Below, piece after piece: positions 25,503-33,573 of a stretch of 64,000 nt of DNA. Below the pieces are notes generated by a model. That model had not been told where the DNA came from, made no database searches, and saw only the letters and a program-made list of their open reading frames with translations. The DNA is from Cyclobacteriaceae bacterium (GTDB lineage Bacteria > Bacteroidota > Bacteroidia > Cytophagales > Cyclobacteriaceae). The position numbers were made by a program, and so were the translations under genes. Position 1 is the stretch's first letter. The number at the start of each line of letters is the position of its first letter. The stretch is taken from positions 124,001-188,000 of the forward strand of contig JAEUUI010000006.1 of the NCBI GenBank assembly GCA_016786585.1, read 5' to 3'.

Positions 25503-27662
25503 CTATTTATCTCCTGGATGATAGGTCCGCACAGCACGCTTTTCAACATCTTCCTTATAATATGCTACATCTTTAAATTGAACATCGGCATATCGTTGCG
25601 CCTGGTCAAAGAAATGTGGCGATGCCGGATTTCCGTTTTGTCCGCCTGCGAGAATACTTTTCGCTTTTACACGATCACCAAATTCCACAACAGCAACAAA
25701 GCTGTTTCCATACGTTCCGTAAATCCTTTTTGTGTTCGGTGTTCCGCGTGCGCCAAATGATGCAAGTGCGCCCCAGTTTCCGGAAGCCATACCGATGGCA
25801 ACACTCGGTTTGCTGTCATCGAATGGTTGCTTGATGTCGCCTGTCAGGCGTTGCAATCTGTTGATCTCGCCCCACGGTGTATTCCACGTGCCGAAATCTT
25901 CGTTGAGTTTTTGAACTGTAAGTGTGAAAATGTTCAGACGTTCCTCCAGCGGACTGCCGGTACCGAAGTAGTTGATAACATCAATCAACTCCAGTTCAGG
26001 ATCGCGTTCTCCTTTCTGCATGTATAATGAGATGTAGAAGTGAGCAAGCGACATCGCGACTGATTCTTTCGATACTTTCAGATTCCAGTTTCGCAACGTA
26101 TCAATTGCCGGTTTTAATGATGTGTAGTTCTTTCCTTTTTTATCATATGCTTCGATCAACCCGGGAATGAGTTTTTCAAACGCAGGCAGGTATGGATCGT
26201 ATGCCGTTTGAATGAGTTTATCGAGCGTATATCCGCTGCGACCTGTTAGCACGCGCTGCGCGTGAATGCCCCGGAAGTTTTCGGGTTCGGTTGCCATGTA
26301 GTACGGATAGTTTTCTTTTTTTGGTGAATACTCGAGCGCTGCGGTAAACGGAGTGGAATTACAATTTTGTATCCATCCGTTAGGCGGATTAACAACGTTG
26401 ATTTCATCTTTCACGTCATGCAATCCTTTCCAGTCAGTGGCCGTGTTGCTCCCGTCAACCGGTTTCGAGTAATCGAACTGAATGTCACGCTTTGGAATAA
26501 AGTTTCCCTGGTACAACGCGATGTTTCCTTCCGCATCAGCATACACCGTGTTGTTGGATGAATTCGTTCTTAAATCCATCACCTTTAAGAATTCCTGATG
26601 TGAAGTTGTTTTTGTACGAAGAAAAGATTGCTGCAATGCTTTCGAAGGATTCCAGTTCATTCCGGTAGCGGTCCACTTACCATCGGTAAGATGCGTGATG
26701 GGTCCGTGATGCGTGCGATAGAACGTAAACGTCTTTTCATCCAATGAGTCGCCCTCCAGATAATTCAGGGTGATATTCTTTTGGATGACAGGTCGCAACT
26801 CTTCGCCATACTTATAAAAGAGCTGATCGTCTTTTTTAATAACGGTTTCAACAAACTCATCCATTACATCTGTATACGAGGAGGTGTGCATCCAGCCATT
26901 GTGTTCGTTGAAACCCTGGTAAACAAAAAACTGGCCCCAGGTTACTGCTCCGTATACATTTAAACCCTCTTCACTTACCACATGAACTTCCCCGCGGAAG
27001 AAAAACGAGGTGTGCGGGTTAATCAGTAACATGGCTTTACCTGATTCCGTGAGCTTGCCGGAAATTGCGAAGCCGTTTGATCCGCTTGGTTCCTGTAACG
27101 TGCTGCTTACAGATTCGGTGCGCGCAATGGCATCCATAGAATCATACAGCTGTTGAATTTTTTCTGGGGGGATAGATTCAATATCACCGCCAATCGAACC
27201 TTCGAAGAAATACATGGGCATCCACGGTTCGAAATGCGTAAGTAACTTTGGTTTTACATCGGGATGCGTTGCGAGGTAGTAATTCACTCCATCGGCAAAA
27301 GCGTCACACAGTTTACGCAGCCACTCCGGACTGGTCTTGTAATAATATTCAGCTTCATCCTGCGTCATGAAAAGGTTTGCGCGCAGGTCGCTGTATAATT
27401 CGCCTTTGCCCTCAACTTCGGCCAGCCTTCCGGTGGCCCAAATATAATTTCGCTCCACACGGTTAAAGTCGTCCTCGCACTGCGCATACAGTAACCCAAA
27501 AACGGCATCGGCATCCGTTTTTCCATACACATGAGGCACTCCAAAATCATCCCGGGTAATGGTCACGCTGGCCTTGTGCGATTCCCAACGTTTCTGCTCC
27601 TCAGTTTTCGATGAACAGGCGGAAAAGAGCAGAATCAGAAGTAAAACCGGGAGTATTCTCAT
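25503..27662 (-). CDS. penicillin-acylase-family lipoprotein amidase
   Basis: An Ntn-hydrolase of the penicillin/acyl-homoserine-lactone acylase family, made as a precursor that cleaves itself to expose a catalytic serine. From the ATG at 27660-27662 the signal ends in the lipobox LFSAC (Cys16), which indicates a lipoprotein in the cell envelope. The autoprocessing site is EPSGSNGFAIS with the nucleophile Ser195. An upstream ATG would only add 12 residues ahead of the signal. Substrate (penicillin, acyl-homoserine lactone or N-acyl amino acid) is not predictable. It is the first gene of a four-gene operon with YIP1, a Cys-rich protein and an MFS transporter. Confidence 0.88.
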   Translation of the reverse strand: MRILPVLLLILLFSACSSKTEEQKRWESHKASVTITRDDFGVPHVYGKTDADAVFGLLYAQCEDDFNRVERNYIWATGRLAEVEGKGELYSDLRANLFMTQDEAEYYYKTSPEWLRKLCDAFADGVNYYLATHPDVKPKLLTHFEPWMPMYFFEGSIGGDIESIPPEKIQQLYDSMDAIARTESVSSTLQEPSGSNGFAISGKLTESGKAMLLINPHTSFFFRGEVHVVSEEGLNVYGAVTWGQFFVYQGFNEHNGWMHTSSYTDVMDEFVETVIKKDDQLFYKYGEELRPVIQKNITLNYLEGDSLDEKTFTFYRTHHGPITHLTDGKWTATGMNWNPSKALQQSFLRTKTTSHQEFLKVMDLRTNSSNNTVYADAEGNIALYQGNFIPKRDIQFDYSKPVDGSNTATDWKGLHDVKDEINVVNPPNGWIQNCNSTPFTAALEYSPKKENYPYYMATEPENFRGIHAQRVLTGRSGYTLDKLIQTAYDPYLPAFEKLIPGLIEAYDKKGKNYTSLKPAIDTLRNWNLKVSKESVAMSLAHFYISLYMQKGERDPELELIDVINYFGTGSPLEERLNIFTLTVQKLNEDFGTWNTPWGEINRLQRLTGDIKQPFDDSKPSVAIGMASGNWGALASFGARGTPNTKRIYGTYGNSFVAVVEFGDRVKAKSILAGGQNGNPASPHFFDQAQRYADVQFKDVAYYKEDVEKRAVRTYHPGDK

Positions 27663-27810
27663 AATGGTAAGGGTTAAAGCGTAACGTAATCTTAGCAAAC
27701 GTTTTCATTTTTATTGGTCCCGATTATGCAAATGGCGAATGGAGGTGAATTTCAGGCATTTAGCTAACGGTGAATTAACGTGATAACTTTTTTTGTTTGC
27801 CCCAAGGGTT

Positions 27811-27818
27811 TAATTTTG
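27811..27818 (+). promoter_or_regulatory. -7 promoter box of the DksA-like gene
   Basis: TAATTTTG matches TAnnTTTG exactly, 17 nt before the ATG at 27836, consistent with a short leader. No well-spaced -33 box is obvious. Confidence 0.45.
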
Positions 27819-27835
27819 CGCAACTTTTTTAAGAC

Positions 27836-28483
27836 ATGGCGAAGACAAAAAAACCTGCCAAGGCAGCTAAGAAGCCCGCTAAGGCAAAACCAGCAAAAAA
27901 AGCAGCTCCAAAAAAGAAAGCGCCTGCGAAAAAGGTGGCAACTAAAAAGATAACCGTGAAGAAAGAAACAGCCGCAAAAAAGACAACGACAGTTAAAGCA
28001 ACGCCCGCACCAGCAAAGCCGGCACCTCCTCAACTCGTTAATTTTCCAGTGTTAACCCAGCGCCCGATCGCGCATAAACCTGCGAAGACAGCCTCTAAGG
28101 AAGATGACCGCACCCGTTATTCGGATGCCGAGTTGAAGGAATTCGAAGTGCTGATCAACGAAAAGCTTGATAAGGCGCGTGGCGAATACAAGATTTTGAA
28201 AGATACGCTTAGCCGCGATAACGACTCAGGTACCGATGCAACATCGGGTGGAAACACCAAAGTTCTGGAAGACGGTGCAGAAACCGCTGAAAAAGAAAAC
28301 CTCAGCCAGCTTGCAGCGCGTCAGCAGAAGTTTATCACCAACCTGGAGAATGCCCTTGTTCGCATTAAGAATGGTACGTACGGTATCTGTACAGTAACCG
28401 GGAAATTGATTTCAAAAGAACGATTGATTGCAGTTCCGCACACAACTCAATCGATCGAAGCAAAAATGATGAAGAAGGATTAA
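27836..28483 (+). CDS. DksA/TraR-like regulator with histone-H1-like N-terminus
   Basis: A 215-residue protein in two parts. Residues 1-85 are almost entirely Lys, Ala, Pro and Thr (repeats of AKK, KPA), resembling bacterial histone H1-like tails that bind nucleic acid. The remainder is a DksA-type coiled coil ending in YGICTVTGKLISKERLIAVP. Classic DksA has a four-Cys zinc finger; here only the first Cys is kept (CTVT) and the second pair is gone, as I recall is usual in Bacteroidota members. It may act on RNA polymerase or the nucleoid. It is followed by scpB after 65 bp. Confidence 0.82.
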   Translation: MAKTKKPAKAAKKPAKAKPAKKAAPKKKAPAKKVATKKITVKKETAAKKTTTVKATPAPAKPAPPQLVNFPVLTQRPIAHKPAKTASKEDDRTRYSDAELKEFEVLINEKLDKARGEYKILKDTLSRDNDSGTDATSGGNTKVLEDGAETAEKENLSQLAARQQKFITNLENALVRIKNGTYGICTVTGKLISKERLIAVPHTTQSIEAKMMKKD

Positions 28484-28548
28484 TCTTTCTCTGCTTGCCG
28501 GTTGCCAGTGGCCGGCAGGTAGTAACCTGAACTGGATTTCTTTTTACC

Positions 28549-29133
28549 ATGGATTTCCTTCAAAATCATATTGAGGCATTAATCTTCTGTTCACCTACTC
28601 CGATTAAAGTGAGTGAGATTAAAGCTTGCCTTTCGGAAATGTTTAATGCCGATGTTCCGGAAGAAGATATTACCAATGCAATCATTCGCATCGACGAAAA
28701 ATTCAACCAAGATGAATTTTCATTTCAGTTAAGCCGTGCAGCTGGTGGCTACCAGTTTTTAACCAAGCCAGCGTATCAGGCAAGTATCGGTATCATGCTG
28801 AAGCAACAATCGAAAAAGAGATTGTCGACTTCTGCCATGGAAACACTTTCCATTATTGCCTACCGTCAGCCAATCTCTAAAACAGAAATTGAAAACATTC
28901 GCGGAGTGAATTGCGACTATGCTGTTCAGAAGTTGCTTGATAAACAATTAATCGAAATCACCGGAAAAGCCGATACGATCGGTCGTCCGATGCTGTACGG
29001 AACAACAACGAAATTCATGGAGTACTTCGGCATTAACGACATCAGCGAACTGCCGGTGCCGAAAGACTTCACAGGCGATATTAACATCATCGGAGAAAGC
29101 ACAGACTTAAAAGAACCGGATGCCCAGGCGTGA
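28549..29133 (+). CDS. scpB: segregation and condensation protein ScpB
   Basis: ScpB with ScpA and SMC forms the condensin that organises the origin region; in many species SMC is loaded at ParB-parS. The 194-residue protein has the two winged-helix domains of the family, with LSTSAMETLSIIAYRQPISK and GRPMLYGTT as hallmarks. The terminal 14 bp overlap the pseudouridine synthase gene (ATG at 29120), a pairing (scpB-rluB) found in many bacteria. The candidate parS cluster is 20-26 kb away. Confidence 0.93.
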   Translation: MDFLQNHIEALIFCSPTPIKVSEIKACLSEMFNADVPEEDITNAIIRIDEKFNQDEFSFQLSRAAGGYQFLTKPAYQASIGIMLKQQSKKRLSTSAMETLSIIAYRQPISKTEIENIRGVNCDYAVQKLLDKQLIEITGKADTIGRPMLYGTTTKFMEYFGINDISELPVPKDFTGDINIIGESTDLKEPDAQA

Positions 29134-30556
29134 TCAATCAAACGAGCGTAACAGCGACAGGAGAAAACCTTCTGGCGGCAGAACGCGGTCAAATTCTTCA
29201 CGTTCCGATTCACCTCGCGGTGAACGCTCTTCACGCGGAGATTCAAAGAAACCCTTCAAAAGTTCTCGCGGCAGCGGAAAAGATTTTTCCAAGCCACGCA
29301 GATCATACGATCGTAAAGACGATTCAGAAAGTCCACGCGGAAATTTCAGAAAACGTTCAGAAGGTTTTTCTCGTGATGAACGTGATGATGTAAAGCGCCC
29401 TTCACGCTTTGGCAAATCATCGGAAGACAATTTCAAAAGACGTTCGGAAGGCAGTGGGTTTTCACGTGACAAGCAGGGTGACGACAAGCGTCCTTCACGC
29501 TTTAGCAAATCATCAGAAGGCAACTTCAAAAAGCGTTCGGAAGGCAGTGACTTTTCACGCGACAAGCAGGGTGACGACAAGCGTCCTTCACGTTTTGGTA
29601 AATCATCAGAAGGCAACTTCAAAAAGCGTTCGGAAGGCTTTAAACCAAGAGAAGATAATTCTTCGCGTCCCGACAATGATGAACGTGAAGAATCAAGGCG
29701 TTCAAAGTTTTCCGACAAGGAAGAGCGCGGAGAGAAAAAAGGATTCTTTTCCAAATTAACACGTGGCGGAAAAGCATTCACTCGCAACGCAGCACCGGCA
29801 CCGGAATACGGGAAAGCAATCGAAAAAAGCAAAGAAGACTTAGGAACTGATAAAATCCGGTTGAATCGTTACATCTCAAACAGTGGTGTGTGTTCACGCA
29901 GGGAAGCCGATGAGCTGATTAAAATGGGATTGGTAACCGTTAACGGAACGGTTGTAACCGAAATGGGCCACAAAGTAAGTCGCAAGGATGTTGTGAAGTA
30001 TGACGGAAAGACACTCCGCGCTGAGAAGCCTGTATACATTTTGATGAACAAGCCGAAAGGATTTTTGACGACAACAAAAGATCCGCAAGAGCGCAATACT
30101 GTTATGCAGATCATTGCTGATTCAATTAAAGAACGCGTTTATCCCGTTGGCCGACTGGATAGAAATACCACCGGCCTCTTGTTGTTGACAAATGATGGCG
30201 AGCTTGCCGACAAGCTGATGCATCCATCGCACAACGTGAAGAAGATTTATAAGGTTGATCTCGACAAGCCAATCACAAAAACCGATTTTGAAAAAATTAA
30301 GAAAGGTGTTCATCTGGAAGAAGGCAAAGCAATCGTAGATGACCTCGCGATTGTGTCGCCCGATAACAAGACAATCGGCATTGAAATTCATATTGGCTGG
30401 AACCGCGTTATCCGCAGAATTTTCGAAGCACTGGGCTATGAAGTTGTAAAACTCGACCGTTCAGTTTATGCAGGTCTCGATAAAAAAGAGTTGAGCCGCG
30501 GCCATTGGCGCCACCTTACCCGCGAGGAGGTTGTTCGGCTGAAGCACTATCAATAG
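29120..30556 (+). CDS. rluB: RluB-type 23S rRNA pseudouridine synthase with repetitive basic tail
   Basis: The C-terminal half (from about residue 245) is an RsuA/RluB-family enzyme: an S4 RNA-binding domain (RLNRYISNSGVCSRREADEL), then the catalytic domain with Asp347 in GRLDRNTTGLLLL. It likely makes pseudouridine in the 23S peptidyl-transferase centre. The N-terminal 240 residues are low complexity, rich in Arg, Ser, Lys, Asp and Gly. They contain three 31-residue tandem repeats (82-174) with the core FSRDKQGDDKRPSRF. This tail is presumably disordered and may bind RNA; it is more than twice the length of typical RluB tails. It overlaps scpB by 14 bp. Confidence 0.93.
   Translation: MPRRDQSNERNSDRRKPSGGRTRSNSSRSDSPRGERSSRGDSKKPFKSSRGSGKDFSKPRRSYDRKDDSESPRGNFRKRSEGFSRDERDDVKRPSRFGKSSEDNFKRRSEGSGFSRDKQGDDKRPSRFSKSSEGNFKKRSEGSDFSRDKQGDDKRPSRFGKSSEGNFKKRSEGFKPREDNSSRPDNDEREESRRSKFSDKEERGEKKGFFSKLTRGGKAFTRNAAPAPEYGKAIEKSKEDLGTDKIRLNRYISNSGVCSRREADELIKMGLVTVNGTVVTEMGHKVSRKDVVKYDGKTLRAEKPVYILMNKPKGFLTTTKDPQERNTVMQIIADSIKERVYPVGRLDRNTTGLLLLTNDGELADKLMHPSHNVKKIYKVDLDKPITKTDFEKIKKGVHLEEGKAIVDDLAIVSPDNKTIGIEIHIGWNRVIRRIFEALGYEVVKLDRSVYAGLDKKELSRGHWRHLTREEVVRLKHYQ
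29363..29641 (+). repeat. three 93-bp in-frame tandem repeats
   Basis: The 31-codon unit is repeated three times in the rluB tail, with units 2 and 3 closer to each other than to unit 1. The bases repeat as well as the amino acids, which suggests recent expansion by slippage or recombination. Confidence 0.85.
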
Positions 30557-30580
30557 GCAATCAGCGATATTAATGTTTAG

Positions 30581-30605
30581 GGGACGCAACATTGCGTCCC
30601 TTTTT
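30581..30605 (+). terminator. intrinsic terminator after rluB
   Basis: GGGACGCAA, loop CA, TTGCGTCCC is a perfect 9-bp stem followed by TTTTT. Confidence 0.92.
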
Positions 30606-30659
30606 GTTGTGTTCCTATCTGTTATGTACGGATGTCCCCGGCACGGCTCTTCGCATTTC

Positions 30660-30713
30660 TTAAAAAAAATCGTCTACACCGCTTTGCAGAATATAAACAA
30701 AATGGATCATCAT
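30660..30713 (-). pseudogene. truncated GIY-YIG gene remnant
   Basis: This copy encodes MMIHFVYILQSGVD, identical to the start of the intact GIY-YIG gene at 31139, then diverges into FF and a stop. Only 17 codons remain, so it is a remnant produced by duplication rather than a gene. It lies in the left copy of the 128-bp direct repeat. Confidence 0.7.
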
Positions 30714-30799
30714 AAGTTATAGCTTCGAATCCCTGGCCATAAATAGTAATTCTTTCCGGGATTTTGCCTTTTTTTGAAGGAATTGGTTTTGTACGCGAA
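30672..30799. repeat. 128-bp direct repeat, copy A
   Basis: Nearly identical to 31098-31225, with a constant offset of 426 bp. It holds the start of a GIY-YIG gene and its upstream region, ending close to a terminator hairpin. The two copies differ at only a few positions. Confidence 0.85.
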
Positions 30800-30809
30800 C
30801 GGCCTGAAA

Positions 30810-30838
30810 CAAAAAATGCTGACGCTTCGGTCAGCATC
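30810..30838 (-). terminator. intrinsic terminator of the GIY-YIG gene
   Basis: ATGCTGAC and GTCAGCAT form a perfect stem around a 6-nt loop; on the minus strand it is followed by a run of T. The hairpin overlaps the stop codon at 30831. A second imperfect palindrome (30838-30866) precedes it in the last codons. Confidence 0.82.
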
Positions 30839-31139
30839 CTGACTGACGCGGCTGCGTCACGTCAGGGACCCCTACAATTGAATCTTCCACTGGATATTTT
30901 CTCATGAATTGTAGCGTTCGCTGAACCGAGAGATTTTTAAGCTTTCGCTCAAGCTGGAATGCCTCGGAGCGACTTTCTTTAGTTGTAAACCAAACCAAAT
31001 CCCACGGTGCGTACTGTTTGGTGTAACTATCCTTCCCCGAGTTGTGCTCCGCAAACCTTCGGACAAGATTATCGGTAATCCCTTTGTAGAAAGAATTGTC
31101 TACCCCGCTTTGCAGAATATAAACAAAATGGATCATCAT
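30831..31139 (-). CDS. GIY-YIG nuclease-superfamily small protein
   Basis: A 102-residue single-domain GIY-YIG protein of the UPF0213/YhbQ-like type. The motifs are VYILQS (GIY-like strand), FYKGITDNLVRRFAEHNSG (YIG region with the conserved Arg) and a Glu in the helix SEAFQLERKLK. Members are suspected to nick DNA or to act in repair; function is mostly unknown. The last 11 residues (PDVTQPRQSGC) are encoded by palindromic terminator DNA and are not typical of the family, so the gene has probably been fused to downstream sequence. It follows tRNA-Phe on the same strand. Confidence 0.85.
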   Translation of the reverse strand: MMIHFVYILQSGVDNSFYKGITDNLVRRFAEHNSGKDSYTKQYAPWDLVWFTTKESRSEAFQLERKLKNLSVQRTLQFMRKYPVEDSIVGVPDVTQPRQSGC

Positions 31140-31225
31140 AAGTTATAGCTTCGAATCCCGGCTAATAAATAGTAATTCTTTCCGGGATTTTGCCTTTTTT
31201 TGAAGGAATTGGTTTTGTACGCGAA
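31098..31225. repeat. 128-bp direct repeat, copy B
   Basis: Covers the first 14 codons of the intact GIY-YIG gene and its upstream region up to the terminator that follows tRNA-Phe. See copy A at 30672. Confidence 0.85.
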
Positions 31226-31242
31226 TGATCTGAAAACAAAAA

Positions 31243-31264
31243 ACCCCTTCGTGAAAGAAGGGGC
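31243..31264 (-). terminator. intrinsic terminator after tRNA-Phe
   Basis: CCCCTTC and GAAGGGG form a 7-bp stem; on the minus strand the stem is followed by TTTTTTG. It separates tRNA-Phe from the GIY-YIG gene. Confidence 0.88.
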
Positions 31265-31270
31265 TTGAAG

Positions 31271-31343
31271 TGGTGACGGAGGGAATTGAACCCCCGACAC
31301 AAGGATTTTCAGTCCTTTGCTCTACCAACTGAGCTACGTCACC
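31271..31343 (-). tRNA. tRNA-Phe (anticodon GAA)
   Basis: A 73-nt cloverleaf on the minus strand. Acceptor GGTGACG pairs fully with CGTCACC and the discriminator is A. The D stem starts GCTC, the anticodon loop is CTGAAAA with anticodon GAA, and the T arm has GGTTCAATTCC. The CCA end is not encoded. Confidence 0.95.
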
Positions 31344-31429
31344 GGCATTAATTCAACCTGTGGCGGTTGAACAGGGGCACAAAACTATATAATTTTAGAT
31401 TGTATGCAAAACATATCCCCGATCGCGGA

Positions 31430-32737
31430 ATGATTCAGCAAATTCTCTTTTTTATTGTACTGGCGGGAGCCGGCTATTTGATTGCCAAACGGGTTGGCTT
31501 TATCCGAAGCACCATTAGTCTTGGGAAGAAGGCCGAAATCAATGACTGTAAAGATGAGCGCCTCAGAAATGTGCTGCTCGTGGCTTTCGGCCAGAAGAAG
31601 ATGTTCAAAAAATTTGTCCCCGCATTTCTTCACCTCTTTGTTTATGTAGGCTTTCTGGTAATCAACCTGGAAGTACTGGAGTTTATCATTGACGGTCTTG
31701 CCGGAACGCACCGTATCTTCGCCCCGAATCTCGGGGGCTTTTACACGGCGCTCATGAACATGTTCGAGTTTTTGGCGGTAGCCGTGCTGCTGGCGTGTGT
31801 TGTATTTCTGATTCGCAGAAATATTTTAAGAACGAAACGACTGAACCTGCCTGACTTAGCGAAGTGGCCACGGATGGATGCGAACATCATCCTGTTTACC
31901 GAAATTATTTTGATGATCGCCATCCTGACGATGAACGCCACAGATCAGGTACTTCAATCCCGTAACGATCATTACACACCTACAGGCTCTTTGTTCTTTA
32001 GCAGTTTCCTGCTTCCATTGTTTCAAAACATGGAAACCGGTGTACTCATTATTATAGAGCGGTTTGCGTGGTGGTTCCACATCATCGGTATTCTGGCATT
32101 TGCGGTTTATGTTACGTACTCAAAACACCTTCATATTTTCCTTGCATTCCCGAACACCTATTTCGCAAAGCTTGAGCCGAAAGGAAAAATGACCAACATG
32201 CCGGTGGTTACGAATGAAGTAAAATCGATGCTGGGCCTCGCCGATGCAAACGCAACACCAACAACCGTTGAACCCGGGCGTTTTGGAGCAAAGGATGTGA
32301 ACGATCTTACGTGGAATAACCTGATGGCTGCTTACTCGTGTACAGAATGCGGTCGCTGTACAGAACAATGTCCTGCAAATATTACCGGTAAAAAACTTTC
32401 ACCACGGAAGATCATGATGGACACACGTGATCGCATGGAAGATGTGGGGAAGAGTTTGCAGAAGGGCGGACCAGGATTGAATGATGGAAAGACACTGCTT
32501 AACGACTATATCACGAAAGAAGAAATTAATGCATGCACCAGTTGCAACGCATGTGTGGAAGCTTGTCCGGTGCTGATTAATCCGCTTGAGATTATTCTGG
32601 AGCTGAGGCGCTATGTTGCCATGGAAGAATCCGGGGCACCACCATCGTGGAACTCAATGTTTCAGAACATTGAAACAAGCTTTGCTCCCTGGAAGTTTTC
32701 ACCAAGCGATCGTTTTAACTGGTCAAAAGAATCTTAA
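31430..32737 (+). CDS. membrane-bound Fe-S oxidoreductase subunit (NarI/DsrM-HdrC-like fusion)
   Basis: The ATG at 31430 (MIQQILFFIVL) gives 435 residues; the upstream frame lacks an ATG. Five or so N-terminal membrane helices carry His residues placed like the heme b ligands of NarI/DsrM (FLHLFVYVGF and WWFHIIGILAF). A cytoplasmic ferredoxin domain follows with two 4Fe-4S motifs, CTECGRCTEQCP and CTSCNACVEACP, like HdrC. It should pass electrons between the quinone pool and the partner encoded next. Start-stop spacing of 11 bp to that gene implies a complex. The donor or acceptor is unknown. Confidence 0.88.
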   Translation: MIQQILFFIVLAGAGYLIAKRVGFIRSTISLGKKAEINDCKDERLRNVLLVAFGQKKMFKKFVPAFLHLFVYVGFLVINLEVLEFIIDGLAGTHRIFAPNLGGFYTALMNMFEFLAVAVLLACVVFLIRRNILRTKRLNLPDLAKWPRMDANIILFTEIILMIAILTMNATDQVLQSRNDHYTPTGSLFFSSFLLPLFQNMETGVLIIIERFAWWFHIIGILAFAVYVTYSKHLHIFLAFPNTYFAKLEPKGKMTNMPVVTNEVKSMLGLADANATPTTVEPGRFGAKDVNDLTWNNLMAAYSCTECGRCTEQCPANITGKKLSPRKIMMDTRDRMEDVGKSLQKGGPGLNDGKTLLNDYITKEEINACTSCNACVEACPVLINPLEIILELRRYVAMEESGAPPSWNSMFQNIETSFAPWKFSPSDRFNWSKES

Positions 32738-32748
32738 AAATTTAACGG

Positions 32749-33534
32749 ATGAATGTTCCAACTGTAGCTGATCTTGCCGCCAAAGGTGAATCTCCCGAAA
32801 TACTTTTTTGGGTTGGCTGTGCCGGCTCGTATGACGATCGGTATAAACGTGTTACCAAAGCTTTTGTAAAAATCCTGAATGCAGTAAACATAAAGTTTGC
32901 CGTGTTGGGTACTGAAGAATCGTGCACGGGCGATCCTGCACGGAGAGCTGGCAATGAATTTTTGTTTCAGATGCAGGCAATGAGCAACATTCAGGTGCTG
33001 AACGGTTATGGAATTAGGAAAATCGTTACGGCTTGCCCGCATTGTTTTAACACAATCAAAAACGAATATGCTGAGCTGGGTGGTAACTATGAAGTTATTC
33101 ATCACTCGGCATTCCTTCAGCAGTTGATCAACGAAGGAAAGATCAAGCTCGAAGGCGGTGGTTCGTTCAAAGGAAAGAAGATCACCTACCATGATTCGTG
33201 CTTTTTAGGACGGGCCAACAATATCTATGAAGCGCCCCGCGCGGTGCTCGAAGCACTTGATGCAGACCTGGTGGAAATGAAACGTTGCCGGACAACCGGT
33301 TTGTGTTGTGGAGCAGGCGGTGCGCAGATGTTTAAAGACGCTGAAAAAGGAAAGAAGGAAATCAACATCGAACGTACGGAAGAAGCGCTTGCAACCGGTG
33401 CGAGTACCATTGCGGTAGCGTGCCCGTTTTGTATGACCATGATGAGTGATGGTGTGAAGAACAAAGAGCGTGAAAGTGACGTGAAAGTAAAAGACCTGGC
33501 CGAACTAATCGCGGAGGCGAAAGGTTTGAATTAA
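32749..33534 (+). CDS. HdrB/DsrK-like CCG-domain Fe-S protein
   Basis: A 261-residue protein with two cysteine-rich CCG domains. The second is complete: SCFLGR, then GLCCGAGGAQMF, then ACPFCMTMM. The first has WVGCAGS, ESCTGD and ACPHC. In HdrB such motifs bind a noncubane 4Fe-4S cluster that does disulfide chemistry. It is 11 bp downstream of the membrane Fe-S subunit; together they resemble HdrDE or DsrMK modules. Substrate (lactate-type, disulfide or quinol shuttling) cannot be read. Confidence 0.9.
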   Translation: MNVPTVADLAAKGESPEILFWVGCAGSYDDRYKRVTKAFVKILNAVNIKFAVLGTEESCTGDPARRAGNEFLFQMQAMSNIQVLNGYGIRKIVTACPHCFNTIKNEYAELGGNYEVIHHSAFLQQLINEGKIKLEGGGSFKGKKITYHDSCFLGRANNIYEAPRAVLEALDADLVEMKRCRTTGLCCGAGGAQMFKDAEKGKKEINIERTEEALATGASTIAVACPFCMTMMSDGVKNKERESDVKVKDLAELIAEAKGLN

Positions 33535-33573
33535 AGTCATCTTTCCGGTTAACGTTTACTTTAAATCTTCGCC

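Noticed and set aside
29456-29475. TTTTCACGTGAC in the rluB repeats as a parS
   Set aside because: About 11 of 16 matches and explained by the repeated coding unit.
30710-30745. TTCGAATCCC in the 128-bp repeat as a tRNA 3' remnant or attachment site
   Set aside because: The flanking bases do not pair into a T stem on either strand.
30622-30837. 71-residue reading frame on the minus strand as a gene
   Set aside because: It runs through the direct repeat and terminator, and has no protein-like features.
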